Below are positions 50,840-57,566 of a stretch of 64,000 nt of DNA, piece by piece. The DNA lies in NCBI GenBank assembly GCA_045538895.1, contig JAZQEH010000080.1:1-64000 (forward strand), in the 5' to 3' direction. Position 1 is the stretch's first letter; each line of letters starts with the position of its first letter. Below the pieces are notes generated by a model. The model did no database searches, was not told the DNA's origin, and saw only the letters and a program-made list of their open reading frames with translations. Source of the stretch: UMGS902 sp045538895 (GTDB lineage: Bacteria > Bacillota > Clostridia > Oscillospirales > CAG-272). A program made the translations under genes and the position numbers.

Positions 50840-51702
50840 CAGTCATGCACCTTTGCGTATGTATTGTACTCGTCCCAGATGCGTTCAAGCTTGTCAAACA
50901 CATCGCTGAGCTCGGTCTGCATCTCCTTGGCTATCGCAACAACCAGAGCGTTAAGCAGGCTGAGCGGTGCAACAAAAGAGTCAACTATAGAAGCCATGTC
51001 ACTGCGGCACACAAGAGTTTCGTTTGCATACGGTGCTACGGGTGACATTGTACTGTCGGTAACCGCAACAATGTTTGTTCCCTGCTCCTTTGCGTATGCA
51101 ACGGCATTGATGAGTCTTGCGCTGTAACGTGGGAAGCTTATCGCAATCATAACGTCGTCCTCACCGATACGCAGAATCTGCTCAAACACCTCACTGCCGC
51201 TTGTAGACTGCACCATGCGTACGTTGTCAAACATAAGTCTGAAATAGTGTGTCAAAAAACTTGCAAGCGCACTTGAGGAACGCATGCCGATAATATAAAT
51301 ATTCTTTGCGGCAATTATCTTGCGTACTGCCTCGTTGAAATCCTCATGATTGATTTCATCCATAGTGCGGCGGATATTGTCTATATCCGACTCAAACACA
51401 CTGCGGAGAATATCGCCGTCACCGATTCTTGTAGCGGCAACAACCATTCTCTGCTTTGTAGTTAAACGTGTACGGATTATTTCCTGAAGCGAATGCTGAA
51501 GTCCGGGATATCCGTCAAAGCCAAGTTCAATAGCGAAGCGGACAACCGTAGACTCGGAAACGCCAACCTCCTTACCGAGTTTTGATGCGGTAAGGTATGC
51601 CGCCTTATCATAATTATTAATAAGGTAATTTGCTATGGTCTTCTGTCCCTTTGAAAAGGTTGGCATAAGTTCTTTGATTTCTCTTATAAGGTCTTTTCTC
51701 AT
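50839..51702 (-). CDS. RpiR-family regulator with SIS domain
   Basis: The 287-residue protein has an N-terminal RpiR helix-turn-helix (KGQKTIANYLINNYDKAAYLTASKLGKEVGVSESTVVRFAIELGF) and a C-terminal SIS sugar-phosphate domain (IYIIGMRSSSALASFLTHYF, DDVMIAISFPRYSARLINAVAYAKEQGTNIVAVTDS). The start at ATG 51702 is preferred; the TTG at 51723 lacks a ribosome site. It is the first gene of the flavoprotein-cmk-plsC-ispH-rpsA operon, under a perfect promoter. Control of a basic nucleotide/lipid operon by an RpiR protein is not expected and may be indirect. Confidence 0.9.
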   Translation of the reverse strand: MRKDLIREIKELMPTFSKGQKTIANYLINNYDKAAYLTASKLGKEVGVSESTVVRFAIELGFDGYPGLQHSLQEIIRTRLTTKQRMVVAATRIGDGDILRSVFESDIDNIRRTMDEINHEDFNEAVRKIIAAKNIYIIGMRSSSALASFLTHYFRLMFDNVRMVQSTSGSEVFEQILRIGEDDVMIAISFPRYSARLINAVAYAKEQGTNIVAVTDSTMSPVAPYANETLVCRSDMASIVDSFVAPLSLLNALVVAIAKEMQTELSDVFDKLERIWDEYNTYAKVHD

Positions 51703-51753
51703 GATGCACTCACTTATCTGCAAATCAAAAATTAGTACAAAGCGTACCGTATT

Positions 51754-51782
51754 ATTATATCAAAGATTTTGCAAGAAGTCAA
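51754..51782 (-). promoter_or_regulatory. Promoter of the rpiR-cmk-ispH operon
   Basis: TTGACT (51782-51777), 17 bases, TATAAT (51759-51754) on the minus strand. Confidence 0.75.
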
Positions 51783-51787
51783 CGTGA

Positions 51788-51839
51788 TTCTTGCAAAAAC
51801 TCCCGAATTTCAATGAAAATTCGGGAGTTTTTGCAAGAA
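51788..51839. terminator. Long perfect palindrome ending the hydrolase gene
   Basis: Two 23-base arms starting TTCTTGCAAAAACTCC surround CAATGA. It lies right after the 51844 stop and upstream of the rpiR promoter. The TTTTGCAAGAA piece of the arm also occurs at 51768 and 51857. Confidence 0.75.
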
Positions 51840-51843
51840 AATA

Positions 51844-52791
51844 TCAAATATTCAATGTTTTTGCAAGAAATGCATCAAGTTCCTTTTCACATCCTTCACG
51901 GTCTACCAGATATCCGCAGGCATGCAATGCACCTTTTATACGGACTATTGATTTTTCCGCAACACATGCTTCATAATTTGCAACCGTCATATCCACGGGA
52001 ACAAAATCGTCATCCTCGCCGTGAACAAACAGTATGGGCAGTTTATTCACCGCCATCGCATCAAGCGTAGACGCATCCTTGAATCCGAACTTTGCCTTTT
52101 TTATGGAAATCATTTCGGCTATATTAAGTATAGGAAAAGGCTTTGCGTGAAACGAGTGGTCAAGCACTCTTACAAAGATATCATACGGCGAAACATAGCC
52201 ACTGTCGGCAATTATTCCCTTTACGTTGTCAGGAAGTTCAAACTCACTTGCCATAAGCACCGTTGCAGCACCCATGGATATTCCGTGCAGAATTATCTCA
52301 ACGTCATCACCGAGTTTTTCCTTGGCAAAGTCTATCCAGCGAAGGAGGTCTAAACGTTCATGTACGCCAAAAGTTATATATTCGCCTTCGCTCTGCCCAT
52401 GAGCACGGTGGTCGATAAGCAGAACCGAGCAGCCCTTGGGATAGAAATACGGAAGTGAAGCCGTGAAGTCATGTTGAGGATTCGAGCGGTATCCGTGTGC
52501 CTCAATCAGAAGCTTTTTGCCGTCACCGTTCTTAATAAGCGTTCCGTGCAGGCGTAGTTTATCAAAGCTTTCAATCCATACGTCCTCTTTTTCAAGGGAA
52601 TCATAAAATTCCTTGCCCTTTTCCCAGACGTCCTTATACTCAGCAAGCTGCTCCTTGAAGCCGTCGCCAAGCTCCATTTTATCACCGCGAAGTATTGCAA
52701 AATCAAACAGTTTTTTACATATAACAAGCAGTACCGAAACTAAAATCAGCAAAATTACCGCCGCCGCAATACCGAATACCGTCCAAAACAT
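51844..52791 (-). CDS. Membrane-anchored alpha/beta hydrolase
   Basis: The 315-residue protein starts with a membrane helix (about 4-26), then a serine hydrolase fold with an oxyanion EAHGYRS, DHRAHGQSEG, nucleophile Ser in LHGISMGAATVL, Asp in VHGEDDDFVPVD and a late His in ALHACGY. That is a complete Ser-Asp-His set. It resembles YqkD/BEM46-type membrane hydrolases of unknown substrate. GGAGTG precedes the ATG. It is monocistronic between a divergent YitT gene and a strong palindrome. Confidence 0.9.
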   Translation of the reverse strand: MFWTVFGIAAAVILLILVSVLLVICKKLFDFAILRGDKMELGDGFKEQLAEYKDVWEKGKEFYDSLEKEDVWIESFDKLRLHGTLIKNGDGKKLLIEAHGYRSNPQHDFTASLPYFYPKGCSVLLIDHRAHGQSEGEYITFGVHERLDLLRWIDFAKEKLGDDVEIILHGISMGAATVLMASEFELPDNVKGIIADSGYVSPYDIFVRVLDHSFHAKPFPILNIAEMISIKKAKFGFKDASTLDAMAVNKLPILFVHGEDDDFVPVDMTVANYEACVAEKSIVRIKGALHACGYLVDREGCEKELDAFLAKTLNI

Positions 52792-52896
52792 ACCATCACT
52801 CCAAAAGTATTTTTACCATTTTAACATATTTTTTATCATTTGTAAGCATTTTGGGTTAAAAATATGTTAAAATCAAATAAAAAAGGTTGTGACTTT

Positions 52897-53769
52897 ATGA
52901 AAATAAAATCGTTTGTAAAAAGTTTTCTGCTTGCAACGCTTGGCGCTGCCTTCTTTGCCGTTGCCGTCGCTTTCTTTTATGACCCGTACAAAATCGCCCC
53001 CGGTGGAATAACCGGCTTTGCCGTTATCATAAGCCATCTTTTTCCGATAGTTTCAACCGGTACGGTTGTATTTCTGATGAATCTGCCGCTGCTTGTGCTG
53101 TCACTGATAAAGTTCGGAAAAAAGTTTGTTATAATAACAGTATATGCAACGGCGTTCATGTCGCTTTTAATGAATCTGCTTGAGCCGCTTTCGCTGACAC
53201 ACGGCATAGTAACCGATGACCTTATCGTACCTACCCTTTGCGGTGCCGTGCTTGATGCAATAGGACTCGGCCTTGTATACCGTGCAGGCGGCTGCACGGG
53301 TGGTTCGGATATCGTTATAAAGTTTTTGAGGCAGAAATATCGCCATATCCGCACGGGAGGCATGTCGCTTATCGTTAATGCTGTTGTTGTGACTGCTACG
53401 CTTATAGCTTTCGGAAATTTTGAAATTGCAGTTTACTCCGCCATTGCCATGACGCTTTCAAGCTTTATCCTTGACAAGGTGCTTTACGGCGGTGAGGGTG
53501 CAAAACTTGTTTACATCATCAGTGACAACCATAAGCTTATCACCGATGAAATACTAAGCAAAATAGAAATCGGTGTCACTCTCCTCAAGGGCGAAGGCGC
53601 GTACCTCGGCAAAGAGAAAAACGTTATAATGTGTGCGGCGAAAAAGCAGACGTTCCCAAAGATACGTGACATAGTAAAAGCCGCAGACCCGAATGCTTTT
53701 ATGATAATAACGAATGCTACCGAAATCTTCGGCGAGGGATACAAAAGTCAGTTTAACGAGGAATTATAA
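52897..53769 (+). CDS. YitT-family membrane protein (DUF161 and DUF2179)
   Basis: This roughly 290-residue protein has five to six membrane helices (about 10-170), with FYDPYKIAPGGITGFAVIISHLF and GLGLVYRAGGCTGGSDIV, then a soluble DUF2179 end (about 215-290; VTLLKGEGAYLGKEKNVIMCAAKKQTFPKIRDIV). The family is widespread in Firmicutes and thought to transport something, but no substrate is settled. An upstream ATG at 52864 has no ribosome site, so 52897 is used. It shares one base with the epimerase gene that follows. Confidence 0.9.
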   Translation: MKIKSFVKSFLLATLGAAFFAVAVAFFYDPYKIAPGGITGFAVIISHLFPIVSTGTVVFLMNLPLLVLSLIKFGKKFVIITVYATAFMSLLMNLLEPLSLTHGIVTDDLIVPTLCGAVLDAIGLGLVYRAGGCTGGSDIVIKFLRQKYRHIRTGGMSLIVNAVVVTATLIAFGNFEIAVYSAIAMTLSSFILDKVLYGGEGAKLVYIISDNHKLITDEILSKIEIGVTLLKGEGAYLGKEKNVIMCAAKKQTFPKIRDIVKAADPNAFMIITNATEIFGEGYKSQFNEEL

Positions 53770-54392
53770 TGAAGCTAGCAAAATCAAAAGAGTTTGAAAA
53801 TGCCATTTCGGTACAGAAAATGCGTGACAGCGATGCCTATACAATAGCGAATTTTGTGCCGTCAAAGGAACTTATGTACCGTGCCGCAATGGGCATATTC
53901 AATGCCGCAAAGTGGCATGGAAAAATCGCTATTGTGTGCGGTAGCGGTAACAATGCCGGTGACGGCTATGCACTTGCGTGCATACTTAAGGATAACGGCT
54001 TTAACCCGACCGTTTTCCGCATCTCCGACAGGTTTTCCGATGACGGAAAATACTACTATGATATGGCTATGAATCAAGGCGTAGCCGAAGAATCCGTGCT
54101 TGACCTTGCACACTTTGATATAGTAGTTGACTGTCTGCTCGGTACAGGTTTTTCCGGAGAACCAAGAGATAAGTATGCGGAGGCTATCCGCCTTATAAAC
54201 GAATGCCCTGCCTATGTAATATCCGCCGATATAAACAGCGGTCTTAACGGCGACACGGGCGAATGCGCCCTTGCGGTAAAGTCCGACCTGACAGTTTCTA
54301 TAGGATACTATAAGAAAGGAATGTTTCTCGGCAACGCACCGTCGCTTATAGGCGATTTAGTCAACGTTGATATAGGAATTGTATTAATATAA
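53769..54392 (+). CDS. NAD(P)HX epimerase (YjeF N-terminal type)
   Basis: The 207-residue enzyme has the YjeF N fold with VCGSGNNAGDGYALACIL and DCLLGTGFSG, ISADINSGLNGDTG. It turns R-NAD(P)HX, a damaged cofactor, into the S form for a dehydratase. Only the N domain is present; many bacteria have it fused to the ADP-dependent dehydratase, which is not in the window. Translation is coupled to yitT by a TAATG overlap. Confidence 0.88.
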   Translation: MKLAKSKEFENAISVQKMRDSDAYTIANFVPSKELMYRAAMGIFNAAKWHGKIAIVCGSGNNAGDGYALACILKDNGFNPTVFRISDRFSDDGKYYYDMAMNQGVAEESVLDLAHFDIVVDCLLGTGFSGEPRDKYAEAIRLINECPAYVISADINSGLNGDTGECALAVKSDLTVSIGYYKKGMFLGNAPSLIGDLVNVDIGIVLI

Positions 54393-54418
54393 AAAATCCG
54401 CCTCTCGGCGGATTTTTT
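54391..54418. terminator. Bidirectional terminator
   Basis: AAAAAATCCGCC, TCTC, GGCGGATTTTTT lies between two convergent genes, the epimerase and PHP genes. Confidence 0.9.
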
Positions 54419-54421
54419 ATA

Positions 54422-55444
54422 TTATTTAAACAACTCATCGGTGAAATATGCGTTTGAATCTGCATATTTGCCGAACTTATCCTTTACGGTTATGCGGACG
54501 TATACGTCTTCCTCAAGCACTTCAAAGCATGCCTTGGTAAGCACCTTGCCCTTTTCACGGAATGCACTGCGTACCTTGCGTGTGCCGGTTGTCATTGTTA
54601 TCTTTTCGCATGCAGAAGCGGTTACATAGAGTTTGCCGTCCTCAAAATAAAGTTCCTTTATTTCAGGTCCCTGCGATGCGTAGAAATTACCTGCAACAAG
54701 TGCATCGGTAATAGATTTGTATTCAAGATTCGGTGCCTTGATTACGGTAAATGCACCGAAAGAGTCGCTGCGGGGGCTATCGAGGGGAGCACCGTTGTGG
54801 TTATCGTCGGTGCCGATACAGTAAATACGCTTGCCCATGCGGAGCATATCGTCATAGATTATCGGATTGTACTCTGCAAAGCCCGTTTTGAAGCAACCGT
54901 AGTTGCAGATCTCCATTGCGTGCATACCGTTATAGCCCTCATAGTCAGTTCTGTCCTCAAGCGACCATACGGGATGATTATACGTAACAAAGAATCCGTT
55001 CTCACGGCCTGCATTCATCATTATATTAACGCACTCGTGTGTATGCTCTCTCTCAAAGTCGGGCATATTCTCGTCAAACTGTGCAAGATGGCGGTACTCC
55101 TCACCGTGGCCGATGAGATACTTTGAGCGATGCCAGCAAACCTGCTTTAAATTATCGGGATCAAGTGCGATAAGGCACATGTGGCATGTTTTGCGGAACT
55201 TGAAAGGCATTCCCGCAGAGGTTGCCTCCATTTCATAGCCGTGGAGAGCAAGGAAGCTTTCATCGTTAAGTTCATCATGAGGGATCATGATATCGTGGTC
55301 GGTGTAGGCAACGATTGAATATCCGCGTGCCTTATATGCGTCTTTTACTTCGGCAGGTGTAAGCTTGCCGTCAGAAACAGTGGTATGACAATGCAAGTTT
55401 GCCTTGTAAAACTGTCCGTCCTTGGGGAGAAGATACTTTGTCAT
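54422..55444 (-). CDS. PHP-domain phosphoesterase
   Basis: The 340-residue protein has a PHP metal site: NLHCHTTVSDGKLTPAEV, AYTDHD, an HGYEME segment, a VTYNHPVW and CIGTDDNHNG end. These give the usual four PHP motifs with His, Asp and Glu. PHP enzymes cut phosphate esters or phosphodiesters. It follows the MFS transporter after five bases, in an operon headed by an RpiR gene, which suggests action on an imported sugar phosphate or glycerophospho compound. AGAGG precedes the ATG. Confidence 0.88.
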   Translation of the reverse strand: MTKYLLPKDGQFYKANLHCHTTVSDGKLTPAEVKDAYKARGYSIVAYTDHDIMIPHDELNDESFLALHGYEMEATSAGMPFKFRKTCHMCLIALDPDNLKQVCWHRSKYLIGHGEEYRHLAQFDENMPDFEREHTHECVNIMMNAGRENGFFVTYNHPVWSLEDRTDYEGYNGMHAMEICNYGCFKTGFAEYNPIIYDDMLRMGKRIYCIGTDDNHNGAPLDSPRSDSFGAFTVIKAPNLEYKSITDALVAGNFYASQGPEIKELYFEDGKLYVTASACEKITMTTGTRKVRSAFREKGKVLTKACFEVLEEDVYVRITVKDKFGKYADSNAYFTDELFK

Positions 55445-55449
55445 GGCTT

Positions 55450-56610
55450 TTACCTCTTTACTTTTATGAATTTAGAAATGACTACAGCACCGATAAGCGA
55501 TACTACCGCCCATGAAATAAACATTGCATTATATCCGAAGTGCTTGATAACCACGCCGTAAACCAGCGAACCGAATGCCGCACCGAGATACGTAACGAAA
55601 TCAACCAGACCGCCAACGGAAGAAACGTTTCCCTCGTGGCGGTATCTGTGGGGATACACCGATAGCATTGACGTATTTATAAGTGACACCGCTGCATATA
55701 TTGCCGTAAGGCAAAGGATTGAAAAGGCTGCGCTGCCCTTAATGCCGATAAGCACCGAAAATACAGTGCAGAGTACAAAACCAATCAAGGTTACCGTATG
55801 CTCGTTTTCCTTGCATATACGATAGAATACCTGATGCGACACTCTGCCGATAAATCCGAATGCAGGTATGAGCAAAAGATAGTATGACGACGTACTTAAA
55901 TCAATAGCGTATGTATCAATTACATATACTGTCATCCACAGACTGATATTTTCTTTGAGTATACCGTGGATAAATGAAGGGATACTGATAATCTGCAGTT
56001 CCCTTTTGGCAAGGAGCTGAAAAAAAGAAAGATGCTTTTTATCGCTTGCACACGGCTTTACCTCACGGAACATTGCAAGCACCGAGATGCCGAGCGCAAG
56101 CGTGATAAATCCGGGAACTATAAACGCATACTTTGTGCCGAAGCGGGTGATAAGCCACGTGCAGAACAGTATGCTTATTATATTACCCGTTGCAACCGAG
56201 GTAGAAAGCATAGCCGTACGTTTTTTGGCGGTGCGTTCATCATAAATATCGCTCATAACCGATATCATTGATCCCCATAGCATCGACTGTGCATATGCGT
56301 TAACCGTCCAAAGGAGGAATATACCTATAAAAGGCGGAAAGAATCCAACGAGAATATTGCTCACAGCGCAAGCCGCAAGCCCTGTGCTTATCATAACAAA
56401 CGGCGGCGCTTTATCGCTCAGAATACCGTTTACAAGTCTGCCAAGGGCAAACGTTGCGGAAAAAGCTCCGCCTAATGCACCGATTTGCACGGTGTTTAAT
56501 ATACCCGCCTCAACAAGCGAGGGGTTTGCCATTGTCAGATTTACTCTTGCTATATAAATCGAAGAATAAGCAAGATAACATAATATATAAATAATTCTAC
56601 GTTTGGTCAT
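55450..56610 (-). CDS. MFS transporter (organophosphate/phosphate antiporter-like)
   Basis: The 386-residue protein has about twelve membrane helices. Its N-terminus (YLAYSSIYIARVNLTMANP, then GALGGAFSATFALGRLVNGILSDK) is like the UhpT/GlpT/OPA group of MFS carriers. It likely moves an organic anion or sugar phosphate. No ribosome site is seen; translation starts two bases after the rpiR stop, so coupling is needed. The next gene is a PHP phosphoesterase, fitting uptake and dephosphorylation of one compound. Confidence 0.88.
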   Translation of the reverse strand: MTKRRIIYILCYLAYSSIYIARVNLTMANPSLVEAGILNTVQIGALGGAFSATFALGRLVNGILSDKAPPFVMISTGLAACAVSNILVGFFPPFIGIFLLWTVNAYAQSMLWGSMISVMSDIYDERTAKKRTAMLSTSVATGNIISILFCTWLITRFGTKYAFIVPGFITLALGISVLAMFREVKPCASDKKHLSFFQLLAKRELQIISIPSFIHGILKENISLWMTVYVIDTYAIDLSTSSYYLLLIPAFGFIGRVSHQVFYRICKENEHTVTLIGFVLCTVFSVLIGIKGSAAFSILCLTAIYAAVSLINTSMLSVYPHRYRHEGNVSSVGGLVDFVTYLGAAFGSLVYGVVIKHFGYNAMFISWAVVSLIGAVVISKFIKVKR

Positions 56611-56611
56611 T

Positions 56612-57472
56612 TTATTTTGTAACGTACCTGCCTCGGTCTACAAATTCTTTAGTCTTTTTAGTGCGTTCAACCGCATTTTCATAATGCCTTGCCGAAAGCG
56701 AAATGACAATGGAGTCAAGCACACTTATCTGTGCTATACGTGACGAAATAGCTTCTATGGGGTATTGAATCTCATCTGACGAAATTACTATCGGACAGTC
56801 GCAAATCTTTGTAATAAGACTGTCGGGAAAGCTTGTAATGCAGGCAGTCTTTGCCCCCATCTCCTTTGCCAGAGTAAGTGCATCGGCGGTTGCCGTGGTC
56901 TGACCGCTGTTTGACACGCCAAACGCAAGATCGTTTGGCTTTATATTAAGCGTTGAAACCTTCATTGACGGCACGTCGGTAAAGCATATTGCAGTATAGC
57001 CGACCTGCGTTAATCTGTACTGAAAATCTGCAGCAATAACCGCAGACGTGCCGATACCGTAAATGTAGATTACATTTGCACTGTCGATAAGGTCCACTGC
57101 CCTTTCCACCGCCGAAGTATCTATTTCCTCAGCGGTATCGTGCAAGGTCTTTACATTTGCAGAAAACACCTTTTCAAGAATACTTTCAACACTGTCATCC
57201 TTGTCAATATACGGCACATAATTCAACTGCTTGTTCTTTGAAAGCTCCATTGCAAGTGCGAGCTTGAGCGAAGAATACCCATCAAAGCCAAGCGTTTTAC
57301 AGCAACGTATCACCGCAGATTTTACAACACCTGCATTCTCCGCAAAATCCGAAACGGACATGGAAATAACACTGCCGCTTTCTGCCAGAATATACTCTGC
57401 AATCTTTTTTTCTACAGGGGTAAGCGTATCATATTTTTGCTTTATTTGCGAAAGACATGACTTGTTATTCAT
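56612..57472 (-). CDS. RpiR/MurR-family regulator
   Basis: The 286-residue protein has an N-terminal RpiR helix-turn-helix (LTPVEKKIAEYILAESGSVISMS and AENAGVVKSAVIRCCKTLGFDGYSSLKLAL) and a SIS domain (NVIYIYGIGTSAVIAADFQYRL, LAFGVSNSGQTTATADALTLAKEMGAKTACITSF). It is the first gene before the MFS and PHP genes, with a full consensus promoter. It may sense the phosphorylated compound they handle. Confidence 0.92.
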   Translation of the reverse strand: MNNKSCLSQIKQKYDTLTPVEKKIAEYILAESGSVISMSVSDFAENAGVVKSAVIRCCKTLGFDGYSSLKLALAMELSKNKQLNYVPYIDKDDSVESILEKVFSANVKTLHDTAEEIDTSAVERAVDLIDSANVIYIYGIGTSAVIAADFQYRLTQVGYTAICFTDVPSMKVSTLNIKPNDLAFGVSNSGQTTATADALTLAKEMGAKTACITSFPDSLITKICDCPIVISSDEIQYPIEAISSRIAQISVLDSIVISLSARHYENAVERTKKTKEFVDRGRYVTK

Positions 57473-57503
57473 CGGCGGTTCCTTTGCATTGGAATTTTGT
57501 TCT

Positions 57504-57532
57504 ATTATAGCATTTTTAAAAGTTTATGTCAA
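57504..57532 (-). promoter_or_regulatory. Consensus promoter of the rpiR-MFS-PHP operon
   Basis: TTGACA (57532-57527), 17 bases, TATAAT (57509-57504) on the minus strand. Confidence 0.8.
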
Positions 57533-57566
57533 TGTAAAAAGCCTGCGTTTGCAGGCTTTTTACATT
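57531..57566 (-). terminator. Terminator of the metallophosphoesterase-dockerin gene
   Basis: Sixteen-base arms starting AATGTAAAAAGCCTGC with loop GTTT. It overlaps the -35 box of the rpiR promoter downstream, so the two units are packed very close. Confidence 0.88.
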
